Assembly (NCBI RefSeq): GCF_000423325.1
Contig: NZ_AUHT01000004.1
Location: 1 to 64,000 of the forward strand
Reading direction: 5' to 3'
Source of the DNA: Lysobacter defluvii IMMIB APB-9 = DSM 18482
GTDB taxonomy: Bacteria > Pseudomonadota > Gammaproteobacteria > Xanthomonadales > Xanthomonadaceae
DNA: 64,000 nt
A model generated the notes under the pieces. The model did not search any database and had not been told where the DNA came from. It saw nothing but the letters and a program-made list of their open reading frames with translations. Positions 20,193 through 29,880 of this stretch are shown one piece after another (positions within the stretch are counted from its first letter, which is position 1; every line of letters begins with the position of its first letter). The translations under genes were made by a program, and so were the position numbers.

Positions 20193-21542
20193 TCAGAACA
20201 GGGCGTTGATCAATACCGCCGCGACCAGCAGCGGGCACAGGATCCGCAGCAGCCAGCGCCACAGCGTGAAGCCCCAGGCCGGCATGCCCGCCAGCTGCTC
20301 GCGCAGGATGCCGTCCTTGAGCACCCAGCCAGCGAACAGCGCGATCAGCAGGCCGCCGACCGGCAGCATGATGTCGTTGGCGACCAGCTCGATCAGCCCC
20401 ATCAGGTCTCGGTCGAGCAGGCGCACGTGCGACAGCAGGTTGAACGAGAACACGGTCAGCAGGCCGAGCGCCCAGCACACCAGCGCCACCAGGATCGCGG
20501 CGCCCTTGCGGCTGCGGCCGCGTTCGACCATGTAGGCGGTCGCCGGCTCCAGCAGCGAGATCGAGGAGGTCCAGGCGGCGACGAACAGCAGGGCGAAGAA
20601 CGCCAGCCCGTACGCGATGCCGCCGGTCATCACCTCGAAGGCGAGCGGCAGCGAGGTGAAGATCAGGCCGGGACCGCCGCCCTCGGGGCTGATGCCGAAG
20701 GCGATCACGATCGGGAAGATCGCCAGGCCGGCCATCAGGGCCACGGTGGTGTCGCAAACCGCGACGATCGCCACGGTGCGCGGGATCGAGACGTCGCGCG
20801 GCAGGTAGGCGCCGTAGGTCATCATCGCGCACATGCCCAGGCTCAGCGTAAAGAACGCCTGGCCCATGGCGGCGACGAACACGCCGGCGTCGACCTTCGA
20901 CCAGTCCGGGCGGAACAGCCACCCCGCGGCCTGGCCCAGGTGCCCGGTGGTGGCCCCGTAGGCGACCAGCAGCAGCAGGGTCAGGAACAGCGCCGGCATC
21001 AGGAAGCGCACCGCGCGCTCCAGGCCCTTCTCCACGCCCAGGGCGACCACGCCGACGGTCGCGCCCATGAACAGCGCGTGCCACAACAGCAGCTCGGTGG
21101 GACTCTCCAGCAGCGAGCCGAAGACCGCCGCCGGGTCGGTGATGTGGGCGCCGCCGAACAGCTGCGCCAGGTACAGCCAGGCATAGCGCAGCGTCCAGCC
21201 GCCGACCACGCTGTAGAAGCTGAGGATCAGGACGCCGGCGACGATGCCGATCCAGCCGATGCTGGTCCAGCCCTTCGATGCGCCGGTCTCCCGGGTGATC
21301 GCGCCCAGGGTGGTGATCGGGCTGCGGCGGCCGTGGCGGCCGATCAGGATCTCGGCGATCAGCACCGGCAGTCCGACGATGAAGATGCAGGCCAGGTAGA
21401 CCAGCACGAAGGCGCCGCCGCCGTTGTCCGAAGCCAGGTAGGGAAAGCGCCAGATGTTGCCCAGGCCGACCGCGGAGCCGGTGGCCGCCAGGATGAAGGC
21501 CAGGCGGGAGGACCACATGCCGTGGAGGGAGGTCTTTTCCAT
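20193..21542 (-). CDS. Sodium-dependent transporter, NSS family
   Basis: The 449-residue multi-helix inner-membrane protein of the neurotransmitter:sodium symporter (LeuT-like) family probably takes up an amino acid with sodium. The diagnostic first helix reads GSAVGLGNIWRFPYLA, with unwound GNIWRFP binding sodium and substrate. Eleven to twelve hydrophobic stretches follow. The start MEKTSLHGMWSSRLAF is fixed by an upstream stop-free but non-membrane region and family alignment. It lies 32 bases downstream of nhaC in the same direction; both handle sodium. Confidence 0.9.
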   Translation of the reverse strand: MEKTSLHGMWSSRLAFILAATGSAVGLGNIWRFPYLASDNGGGAFVLVYLACIFIVGLPVLIAEILIGRHGRRSPITTLGAITRETGASKGWTSIGWIGIVAGVLILSFYSVVGGWTLRYAWLYLAQLFGGAHITDPAAVFGSLLESPTELLLWHALFMGATVGVVALGVEKGLERAVRFLMPALFLTLLLLVAYGATTGHLGQAAGWLFRPDWSKVDAGVFVAAMGQAFFTLSLGMCAMMTYGAYLPRDVSIPRTVAIVAVCDTTVALMAGLAIFPIVIAFGISPEGGGPGLIFTSLPLAFEVMTGGIAYGLAFFALLFVAAWTSSISLLEPATAYMVERGRSRKGAAILVALVCWALGLLTVFSFNLLSHVRLLDRDLMGLIELVANDIMLPVGGLLIALFAGWVLKDGILREQLAGMPAWGFTLWRWLLRILCPLLVAAVLINALF

Positions 21543-21574
21543 GTACTGCGTCTTCCGTTCGGTTCGGGAGGTCG

Positions 21575-23080
21575 TCAGCCGGTGCGGTGCCCGGGGCCGG
21601 CCTCGGCGGGTGGGGTGCCCGGCACCACGCGGGCGCCGGGCTCGCGCAGGACCTTGAAGCCGGCGTAGCCCAGGACCACGGCCAGCAGCGGGTTCACCAG
21701 GTTGAAGAAGGCGAAGGGCAGGTAGTCGAAGGTCGCCACGCCCAGGGTGGCCGCCATGTAGGCGCCGCAGGTGTTCCACGGCACCAGGGGCGAAGTGATG
21801 GTCCCGCCGTCCTCGAGTGCACGCGACAGGTTCACCGGGGCCAGGCCGCGGCGCTCGTACTCGGGTTTGTACAGCCGCCCGGTCAGGACGATCGACATGT
21901 ACTGGTCGGCGGCGACGACGTTGGACGCGGCCGCCGTGCCGATGGTGGCCGCGATCAGCGAGCCGGTCGACTTCGCCGCCTTCAGCACGCTGCGGATCAT
22001 GCGCTCCAGCAGCCCGGTCGCCTCCATCATCGCGCCGAAGCCCATCGCACACACGATCAGCCACACGGTGTTGAGCATGCTGACCATGCCGCCGCGGGTG
22101 AGCAGGTCGTCGACCGCGGGGTTGCCGGTGCTGGCGCGGTAGCCATCCGACAGCGCGCTCCAGGACCCGGCCAGCAGGGCCATGGGGCGTGACAGCGCGG
22201 GCTGGTCGGCCAGGGCGACGACGATGTCCGGCTGGAAGACCACCGCGAACACCGCCCCCAGCAGTGCGCCGACCAGGATGCTGGGGTAGGCCGGGAAGCC
22301 GATCACCGCCAGCACGAACACCACCACCATCGGGATCAGCAGGTGCCAGCCCAGGTCGAAGTGCTCCCCGAGGACGGCGGGCAGGTCGCCGAACGCCTCG
22401 GCTTCGCCGGGCGGCGCGCCGCTGCCCAGGCCGATGGCGGTGAACAGCACCAGCGCGATCAGCAGGCTGGGCACCGTGGTCCAGGTCATGTGCCGGATGT
22501 GGGCGAACAGCTCGCTCCCGGCCGCCGCCGGGGCGATGTTGGTCGTGTCCGAGAGGGGTGAGATCTTGTCGCCGAAGTAGGCGCCGGAGATCACCGCGCC
22601 GGCGGTGATCGCGGGCGACATCTCCAGGCCCTGCGCGACCCCGATCAGCGCCACGCCCAGCGTGCCCGCGACCGTCCAGGAGCTGCCGATCGACATGGCC
22701 ACGATGGCGCAGATCAGGCAGGCGGCCGGGTAGAAGTACGAGGGGTGCAGCAGTTCCAGCCCGTACACGATCAGGGTCGGGACGGTGCCGCTGAGGATCC
22801 AGGTCCCGATCAGCCCGCCGACCGCCAGCAGGATGAAGATCGGCACCACCGCCAGCGAGATGCCGTCGACCAGCACGCGCTGCAGGTCGCCCCAGTCCAG
22901 TCCGTTGCGCACGCCGATGATCGCCGCCACGCCCGCGCACAGCATCAGCGAGACCTGGTTCGGTCCGTAGGAGGCGTCCTCGCCGAACAGGTAGACCGCC
23001 AGGGCCAGCAGCACGACCAGGAACGCCAGCGGGGTGAGCGCCTGCAGCAGGGACGGTTCGCGTGCCTCGCGGGCGGTCAT
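21575..23080 (-). CDS. nhaC: Na+/H+ antiporter, NhaC family
   Basis: Inner-membrane antiporter of 501 residues with about 11 hydrophobic helices. The family hallmark SGAYFGDKISPLSDTTN is present. SIGSSWTVAGTLGVALIG and VVAADQYMSIVL also match NhaC. The start at 23080 (MTAREAREPSLLQ) is chosen because the longer frame adds a charged, proline-rich stretch with no family resemblance. Probably one unit with the NSS transporter, coupling sodium export to sodium-driven uptake. Confidence 0.9.
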   Translation of the reverse strand: MTAREAREPSLLQALTPLAFLVVLLALAVYLFGEDASYGPNQVSLMLCAGVAAIIGVRNGLDWGDLQRVLVDGISLAVVPIFILLAVGGLIGTWILSGTVPTLIVYGLELLHPSYFYPAACLICAIVAMSIGSSWTVAGTLGVALIGVAQGLEMSPAITAGAVISGAYFGDKISPLSDTTNIAPAAAGSELFAHIRHMTWTTVPSLLIALVLFTAIGLGSGAPPGEAEAFGDLPAVLGEHFDLGWHLLIPMVVVFVLAVIGFPAYPSILVGALLGAVFAVVFQPDIVVALADQPALSRPMALLAGSWSALSDGYRASTGNPAVDDLLTRGGMVSMLNTVWLIVCAMGFGAMMEATGLLERMIRSVLKAAKSTGSLIAATIGTAAASNVVAADQYMSIVLTGRLYKPEYERRGLAPVNLSRALEDGGTITSPLVPWNTCGAYMAATLGVATFDYLPFAFFNLVNPLLAVVLGYAGFKVLREPGARVVPGTPPAEAGPGHRTG

Positions 23081-23382
23081 GCCGCCGGGTCCATCGCAGC
23101 GCCGGGACGGGCCACGCCGGATCGGCTCGGCTGGGCGCCGGTCAGGATCGGCTGGTTCGACATCTGCTCCCCCGGTGGTCGACGACGCGTCTGGATGCGC
23201 CTTGCCCGTTGCGGTGAGCGCAACGTGACGAAGCACGCGACGTTACCCCAGCGCGGGAAGCAGCGGCAACCGTGGCCAAAGGCATGGTCGAATGCCCCGC
23301 CGCAGTCATGCGGACCGGCGCGCGGCGCGCTACGCTGTCGCCCGCCGCCGCGTCCCGCCGGCGCCGTACACAGGCCAGACCC
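23081..23382. other. Divergent intergenic region nhaC / DUF2388 gene
   Basis: About 300 bases between divergent genes. Both promoters must lie here, but I see no clear -35/-10 pair, palindrome or small gene. Confidence 0.3.
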
Positions 23383-23721
23383 ATGATCCGCACCCGTCCC
23401 GTAGCCCGTGCCAGGACCCTTGCCTGCGCCGTCCTGCTTGGCCTCTGCGCCCCGGTCGCGGCGTCCAGCTTCTACACCACCTCGGACGCGCTTTCCGGCT
23501 CGGTCGGCGGCACCAGCAACGGCATCTCGGCGACCAGCGGCAGCTTCAGCGACGACAAGGTGGTGCTGGCCGCGCGCGACGACGCGGCCAGCTTCGTGGC
23601 CACCGACGGGCAAGTGCGGGGAGCGCGTCTCGAGGCGGCGCTCCGGCATGTGCGCGAGCGGCTGCCGGCGGCCCGCGAGGCCAGCGACCTGGAGCTGGCG
23701 CGGGCGATCCTGACGCCCTAG
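23383..23721 (+). CDS. DUF2388 domain-containing exported protein
   Basis: Small 112-residue protein with a signal peptide (TLACAVLLGLCAPVAAS). The DUF2388 core has serine/threonine-rich SSFYTTSDALSGS, then DDKVVLAARDDAASFVATDG and RGARLEAALRHVRE. The function of this family is not established; it is common in Pseudomonas and xanthomonads. The next gene, 22 bases downstream on the same strand, encodes a DUF4105 protein. The two are commonly found together, suggesting a shared cell-envelope role. Confidence 0.8.
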   Translation: MIRTRPVARARTLACAVLLGLCAPVAASSFYTTSDALSGSVGGTSNGISATSGSFSDDKVVLAARDDAASFVATDGQVRGARLEAALRHVRERLPAAREASDLELARAILTP

Positions 23722-23743
23722 TTTCCGTGGGGGTGCCTGCGCA

Positions 23744-25654
23744 ATGAGTGCCGGCCGGCCTGGCGCATGCCGCGGGCAGGCATGGTGGCGCGCCCTGCTT
23801 GCCGCGGCCTGCCTGGCTTGTGCGGCGGCGGTGCCCGCCACGGCCTCGGTGCTGCGGTTCGACACCGCGCGGGACATGGATGCCGAGGTCGCCGCGGCGA
23901 CACGCGCGCTGCTGGAGGAGGCCGAGGCGAAGCTGCCGCCGGCCATGCAAACGCTTGCTCCGGTCGCAGTGCGCTGGAGCGACCGGCTGCCGCCGGACGT
24001 GGCCGGTCGTGCGACGCGGGGAACCCTCCTGCTCAACGAGACGATGCGCACGGCGCTCGATGCCGTGCCCGGCGACGTCTCCGGGCAGGAGGCCCGCGAG
24101 CGCCTGCTAGCCACCGTGATCCACGAACTGGGGCATTTCCACGACCGCCGCGCCGGCCTGTCGCGCGACCCGCGCCTGCTCGACCTGGCCGGATGGCAGG
24201 AGCGCGCCCGCAAGCCCGGCCGCGAGGGCGACAACCCGTTCAGTGACCGCAGCCCCGATCGCTACGAGCTCGCCAGCCCGGCCGAGTTCGTCGCCGTCAA
24301 CCTCGAGCACTTCCTGCTCGACCCGGAGTACGCCTGCCGCCGGCCGGCCCTGTACCGGTACTTCGCGGCCCACTTCGAGTGGGAATCCGGATCCGCCGGG
24401 TGCACTCCCGGGATCCCGTACCTCGATGCCGCCGCGGACGAGGGCGACCCGGCGCTTGCGCTGCTCGACCCCGCGCGCGTGTACGAGGTCCACTACCTGC
24501 TGGCCGAGGGCAACCACGAGCTGATGAGCCGCTGGGGCCACTCGATGCTGCGCCTGGTGGTCTGCGCGCCCGGCCGCGAGCCCGGGCCGGAGTGCCGCCT
24601 GGACCTGTCGCACCACCTGGTGCTGTCGTTCCGCGCCTTCGTCGACGACGTGCAGCTGTCCAGCTGGGCCGGACTCACCGGGGGCTACCCGTCGCGGCTG
24701 TTCGTCCTGCCGCTGGAGCAGGTGGTCGAAGAGTACACCGCGGTCCAGCTGCGCGGCCTGCGCTCGATCCCGCTGCACCTGCAGCCGGCCGAGATCGCGA
24801 TGCTGCTGGAGCGGACCGGGCGGCTGCACTGGAGCTACGCCGGACGCTACCGCTTCATCGGCAACAACTGCGCCGTGGAGACATTCAAGCTGTTGCACGA
24901 CGGCGTGCCGCGCCTGGCCGGCGAGCGGCTGGCCGCGATCACCCCGACCGGCCTGCTGTCGAAGCTGGAGCGCCGCGGAGTCGCCGATGCCGCCGTGCTG
25001 GAGGACCGCGACGAGGCGCTGCGGCTGGGCTACCGCTTCGACTCGCTGGAGGCGCGGTTCCAGCAGATGCTGGACGTCGCCAGGGCGGAGTTCTCCATAC
25101 CAGCGGTGCAGGGGCAGGGCGGGGTCGCCACGAGCGAGCGGCAGGCGTTGGAGGTGGCCACTCCGGCGGAATGGTTCGAACTGGAGCCCTTGGCCCGCCG
25201 TGCCTGGATGGAGCAGGCCACGCCCCGCGCCGGCGCCGCGTTGCTGTTGCTGGAGCATGCGGCGCGCCGCCGGCAGCTGGCCGCTTCGCGTGACTGGCTC
25301 AAGCGCCGGTACCTGGAAGGCGGCGCGGTGGATCCGGCGGTGCTCGAGTCGGTGGCGGCGACGCTGGAAGGCCTGCTGGAAGGCAGCGGCCTGGCCACCC
25401 GGCCGGCGCTGCTGCTGGCCGGGGAGCCGGGCTACGGGTTGCCACAGGAGGCCGAGCGCCGGGTAGCGACCGAGCGTGCGGCGGCGCACCGGCAGCGCCT
25501 CGATGCGCTCGCCACGGAGCTGGAAGCGCAGGTGGTTCCGTTGCTCGACCCGGCGCTGGCGGCCGGCTTGGCCGCCATCGACGACAACATCGCCGCGCTC
25601 GGGGCGCGCCTTCGGGAACAGCAGCGCGCCGAGGGGGCGCTGGTGCTGCCATGA
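23744..25654 (+). CDS. DUF4105 domain-containing exported protein with HELGH motif
   Basis: The 636-residue protein has a signal peptide (residues about 15-35) and a zinc-metallopeptidase-like HELGHFHD motif at 127-134. The central DUF4105 domain, about residues 240-420, contains NHELMSRWGHSMLRL, SFRAFVDDVQLSSWAGLTGG and FIGNNCAVETFKLL; the conserved NCA cysteine resembles thiol hydrolases. The C-terminal third is helical and alanine-rich, probably coiled coil. The substrate is unknown. Its stop overlaps the NUDIX gene by four bases (ATGA). Confidence 0.82.
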   Translation: MSAGRPGACRGQAWWRALLAAACLACAAAVPATASVLRFDTARDMDAEVAAATRALLEEAEAKLPPAMQTLAPVAVRWSDRLPPDVAGRATRGTLLLNETMRTALDAVPGDVSGQEARERLLATVIHELGHFHDRRAGLSRDPRLLDLAGWQERARKPGREGDNPFSDRSPDRYELASPAEFVAVNLEHFLLDPEYACRRPALYRYFAAHFEWESGSAGCTPGIPYLDAAADEGDPALALLDPARVYEVHYLLAEGNHELMSRWGHSMLRLVVCAPGREPGPECRLDLSHHLVLSFRAFVDDVQLSSWAGLTGGYPSRLFVLPLEQVVEEYTAVQLRGLRSIPLHLQPAEIAMLLERTGRLHWSYAGRYRFIGNNCAVETFKLLHDGVPRLAGERLAAITPTGLLSKLERRGVADAAVLEDRDEALRLGYRFDSLEARFQQMLDVARAEFSIPAVQGQGGVATSERQALEVATPAEWFELEPLARRAWMEQATPRAGAALLLLEHAARRRQLAASRDWLKRRYLEGGAVDPAVLESVAATLEGLLEGSGLATRPALLLAGEPGYGLPQEAERRVATERAAAHRQRLDALATELEAQVVPLLDPALAAGLAAIDDNIAALGARLREQQRAEGALVLP

Positions 25655-26247
25655 GCGTCGGGGAAGGCCTTGGAGCGCAGCTCGACGATTACCTGCGCCG
25701 GTGGCCGGAAGAAGCCGCGACCGTGGAGCTGTTCCGCGGGCTCCTGGCCGGGCACGGCCCTGGCGCCAACGCGTATGTGCGCGAACGCCTGGAAGGCCAC
25801 TTCACCGCGTCGGCGTGGCTGGTGGACCGGACCGGCACGCGGGTGCTGCTGACCCACCATCGGAAGCTGGGGCGGTGGCTACAGCTGGGTGGGCATGCGG
25901 ATGGGGACGAGGATCTTGCGCGGGTGGCGCTGACGGAGGCGCGGGAGGAGTCGGGGCTGCCGGGGCTGGTGGTGGAGCCTGGGCTGTTCGATCTGGACCG
26001 GCACTGGATTCCGGAGCGGGGGGAGGTGCCGGGGCATTGGCACTATGACGCTCGGTTTGTGGTGCGGGCGGGGGTGGACGAGCGGTTTGTTGTCAGTGCG
26101 GAGTCGCTGGATCTGGCTTGGCGGGATATTGGCGGGATCGCGAACGACGCCGATGCTGATGCTTCGTTGCGGCGGATGGCGGGGAAGTGGGGGCTCGCGG
26201 GTGGTTCGGGAGCCCTCATCCGCCCTTCGGGCACCTTCTCCCGCTAG
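25651..26247 (+). CDS. NUDIX hydrolase
   Basis: The 198-residue protein has the Nudix box at about residues 77-99: GGHADGDEDLARVALTEARE followed by ESGLPG. The usual Arg before the first Glu of the REUxEE core is Thr here. It probably hydrolyses a nucleoside-diphosphate-linked compound or sanitises nucleotides; the substrate is unknown. The last 11 residues ([11 protein letters not shown]) and the TAG stop come from a family A repeat (26212-26258). The ancestral C-terminus has therefore been replaced or extended. Translationally coupled to the DUF4105 gene. Confidence 0.85.
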   Translation: MSVGEGLGAQLDDYLRRWPEEAATVELFRGLLAGHGPGANAYVRERLEGHFTASAWLVDRTGTRVLLTHHRKLGRWLQLGGHADGDEDLARVALTEAREESGLPGLVVEPGLFDLDRHWIPERGEVPGHWHYDARFVVRAGVDERFVVSAESLDLAWRDIGGIANDADADASLRRMAGKWGLAGGSGALIRPSGTFSR

Positions 26248-26258
26248 CGGGAGAAGGG
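26212..26258. repeat. Repeat family A half unit, copy 2 (overlaps NUDIX 3' end)
   Basis: GCCCTCATCCGCCCTTCGGG is followed by the palindrome CTTCTCCCGC-TA-GCGGGAGAAG. The TA in the palindrome centre creates the TAG stop of the NUDIX gene. It separates the convergent NUDIX and efpL genes. Confidence 0.85.
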
Positions 26259-26283
26259 AAGGGCGGGAGAAGGGATGCCTGGG

Positions 26284-26850
26284 CTAGTCGGCGCGGCCGC
26301 TGAACTCGCCGGTGGTGGTGTTGACCAGGACCTTTTCGCCGCTGGCGATGTACTCGGGGACCATGATCTCCAGGCCGGTGGAGAGCTTGGCGGGCTTGGG
26401 GCGCTTGGTGGCGGTGCCGCCCTTGAGTTCGGGCGGCGTCTCGATGACCTCCATCGCGACGGTCTGCGGCAGCTGCAGGCCGACGGGCATGTCGTCGATG
26501 ATCTGGATGTGGCAGCCGGACAGGTCGTCGACGATGTAGCCGGCGTCGTCGCCGACCACGTCGGCGTCGAGCATGTACGGGGTGTAGTCCTCGTCATCCA
26601 GGAACACGAACGCCTCGCCGTCGCGGTAGGAGTAGGTGGCCTGGCGGCGGGAGAGGGCGACCTCGTTGAGGGTGTCGTCGGCGTCGAAGCTGGCGTCGGC
26701 CTTGGTGCCGCCGGGCACGGAATACATCACGAAGCGGAAGCGCACGTTGCCGCCGCGGCCCTGCGGCGAGCTGCGCTCGATGTCGCGCACCTGGTACGTG
26801 CCGCCGTTGTACTCGACGACGTTGCCCTTCTTTACGTCTGCAGCCTTCAT
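26284..26850 (-). CDS. efpL: Elongation factor P-like protein EfpL (YeiP)
   Basis: Translation factor that relieves ribosome stalling at polyproline and some other motifs. The three-domain 188-residue protein starts [17 protein letters not shown]. The loop that in EF-P carries a modified lysine reads SSPQGRGG, with Arg32 at the tip, as in the unmodified EfpL/YeiP branch. [19 protein letters not shown] and the final GRAD are typical YeiP features. It lies 10 bases downstream of the SDR gene on the minus strand, so it is probably the last gene of the mccA unit. Confidence 0.92.
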   Translation of the reverse strand: MKAADVKKGNVVEYNGGTYQVRDIERSSPQGRGGNVRFRFVMYSVPGGTKADASFDADDTLNEVALSRRQATYSYRDGEAFVFLDDEDYTPYMLDADVVGDDAGYIVDDLSGCHIQIIDDMPVGLQLPQTVAMEVIETPPELKGGTATKRPKPAKLSTGLEIMVPEYIASGEKVLVNTTTGEFSGRAD

Positions 26851-26860
26851 TCCGGGTCCT

Positions 26861-27631
<771 letters not shown>

Positions 27632-27663
27632 GGTGGATCCTGGAACGGGGACAGCCGCTGATT

Positions 27664-29880
27664 CTAGGTCACCGGCGCGCTTCTGCCGAACCGCGCCTCG
27701 AACTCGTCCGCCGGCAGGCCGGGCGCATACAGGAACCCCTGGCCGAGGGTCACCCCGCGCTGGACCAGGAAGTCGCGCTGGGCACCGGTCTCGACCCCTT
27801 CGGCCAGCAGTCCCAGGCGCAGGCTGCGGGCGATGCCGATCACCGCCTCGCACACCGCCACGTCCGATTCGTTGCCCGGCACGCCCTGCACGAACAGCTG
27901 GCTCAGCTTGAGGCCATGGATCGGCAGCCGCCGCAGGTAGTTGAGCGCGCTGTAGCCCTCGCCGAAGTCGTCGATGCTCAGCCGCACCCCGAGCGCCTGC
28001 AGCGCGGCGAAGGCCTCCGCGGTCTCGGGCACGTCCTCCACCAGCAGCCGCTCGGTCAGCTCCAGCTCCAGCATGTCGCCCGACAGGCCGAACTCCTCCA
28101 GCGCCTCCGCAACCCGCACCGGGAGGTCGCCGGTCAGGAACTGCCGGTACGACACGTTCACCGCGATGCGCTCCAGCGCCATCCCGCGACCGCGCCAGCG
28201 GCCCAGCTGCCGGCAGGCCTCGCGCAGCACCCAGTCGCCGATGGCGACGACATCGCCGGTGTTCTCGGCCAGGTCGATGAACTCGCCCGGCAGGATCGCG
28301 CCCAGCGCCGGGTTGTTCCACCGCACCAGCGCCTCGGCGGCCACGGTGCGGCCGCTCGCCAGGTCCACCTGCGGCTGGTAGTAGAGGGTCAGCTCGCCGT
28401 TGCCGACGGCGTTGCGCAGCTGGGTCTCGACCTGCAGCCGGCGCTGCTGCTGGGCGGCGAGCTCCGGGGTGAACACCTGCCAGCCGTTGCGGCCGCGGCG
28501 CTTGCTCGAGTACATCGCCGCGTCGGCGTTCTGGATCATCAGCTGGGCCTCGGTACCGCCCTCCGGGGCGATCGCCAGGCCGATGCTCGCGGTCACCGCG
28601 AACTCCTCGTCGTGCACCCGGAAGCTGGCGCGGAACGAGTCCAGGATCCGCTCCGCCAGCCGCAGCGCCCGGTCCGGGTCGTCGGCCAGCGAGCACACCA
28701 GCAGGAACTCGTCGCCGCCCAGCCGGGCCAGCAGGCCCTCGCAGCCCACCACCGCGCGGATGCGGTTTGCCGCGGCCACCAGCAGCCGGTCCCCGGCCGC
28801 GTGGCCGAGCACGTCGTTGACGGTCTTGAACCGGTCCAGGTCGACGTACAGGACCGCCAGCGCCCGTTGCACCGGGTCGGCCAGGCGCTCGGCCAGCTCG
28901 GCCCGGATCGCGTCGCGGTTGAGCAGGCCGGTGAGCGGGTCGGTGCGCGCCTGCACCCGCAGCGTCTCCTCGTCCTGCTTCTGCCGGGTCACGTCCTGGA
29001 TAGTGCCGGTGATGCGGGCACTGAGCGGGCCATGGGCGCCGACCTCGGCCATGATCCGCATCCAGAACGGCCGTCCGCCGCGGTTGCCCTGCAGCTCCAG
29101 CCCGAAGCCCCAGCCACGCTGCACGGCCGCGTCGAACGCCTGCCGCAGCCGCCTGCGGTCGGGCTCGAGCAGGCACTCCAGCAGGCCCTCCAGATCCGAC
29201 GGGGCGGGGTCGCGGCCCAGGATCCGCCGTGCCTCGCGGGTCAGGTAGAGGCGGTCGCGCCCGGTGTCCCATTCCCAGCCGCCGATGCTGGCCAGCGCCT
29301 GGGCGCGGGCGAACAGCGCGCTGTCGCGCTTGAGCCCGGTCACGTCGGTGTAGAAGGTCATCACGAAGCGTGGCCGGCCGTTGCCCGTGTCGCCGTGCGG
29401 CACGGCGGTGACGCTGACCCAGGACAGGGTGCGCGCCTCGCGGTCGAACATGCCCAGGACCTGGGGGCCGGCCGGGCAGTTGCCGGCCAGGGCCAGGGCG
29501 GACGGCAGCCGCTCCGGCGGGACCTCGTGCCCGCGCTCGTCGACAAACATCAGCTCCGGCCCGCCGCCGGGAAACGGGGCGTTGGCGACCGGCCGCTGGT
29601 CGAACATGCGCAGCGCCTCGCTGTTGACGTACACCACGAGGCCGGCGTGGTCGCGGACCACGATGCCCTGCTGCACGTTCTCCACCACCTCGCGGAAGCG
29701 AAGCTCCACCAGCGCCTCGTCGCGCGCACCGCGCACCGCGCTGGCGGCGCGCGAAAGCAGGGTGCGCTGGTCGGCGGTGCGGGCCGGGTCGGCCGCGGCC
29801 TGTTCCAGCTCCGCCAGCAGGGCACCGTCGCGGGGGTTCCCGCCCGCGGGTGGCGCATCCGCTGGCGGCGGCCGGTTCAT
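27664..29880 (-). CDS. PAS-PAS-GGDEF-EAL cyclic-di-GMP enzyme
   Basis: The 738-residue soluble signalling protein has two PAS domains (about 50-170 and 185-300), then GGDEF (RLGGDEFLL intact) and EAL (AEALVRWN intact). The inhibitory RxxD site upstream of GGDEF is replaced by VGCE, so product inhibition should be absent. EAL-domain residues are mostly present (NVSYRQF, ELELTERL, IDDFGEGYSAL, LAEGVET). The usual KIDRSF segment reads KLSQLF. It could act as phosphodiesterase, cyclase or both. Its ATG overlaps the HMG-CoA lyase stop by four bases, tying it to leucine catabolism genes. Confidence 0.9.
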   Translation of the reverse strand: MNRPPPADAPPAGGNPRDGALLAELEQAAADPARTADQRTLLSRAASAVRGARDEALVELRFREVVENVQQGIVVRDHAGLVVYVNSEALRMFDQRPVANAPFPGGGPELMFVDERGHEVPPERLPSALALAGNCPAGPQVLGMFDREARTLSWVSVTAVPHGDTGNGRPRFVMTFYTDVTGLKRDSALFARAQALASIGGWEWDTGRDRLYLTREARRILGRDPAPSDLEGLLECLLEPDRRRLRQAFDAAVQRGWGFGLELQGNRGGRPFWMRIMAEVGAHGPLSARITGTIQDVTRQKQDEETLRVQARTDPLTGLLNRDAIRAELAERLADPVQRALAVLYVDLDRFKTVNDVLGHAAGDRLLVAAANRIRAVVGCEGLLARLGGDEFLLVCSLADDPDRALRLAERILDSFRASFRVHDEEFAVTASIGLAIAPEGGTEAQLMIQNADAAMYSSKRRGRNGWQVFTPELAAQQQRRLQVETQLRNAVGNGELTLYYQPQVDLASGRTVAAEALVRWNNPALGAILPGEFIDLAENTGDVVAIGDWVLREACRQLGRWRGRGMALERIAVNVSYRQFLTGDLPVRVAEALEEFGLSGDMLELELTERLLVEDVPETAEAFAALQALGVRLSIDDFGEGYSALNYLRRLPIHGLKLSQLFVQGVPGNESDVAVCEAVIGIARSLRLGLLAEGVETGAQRDFLVQRGVTLGQGFLYAPGLPADEFEARFGRSAPVT

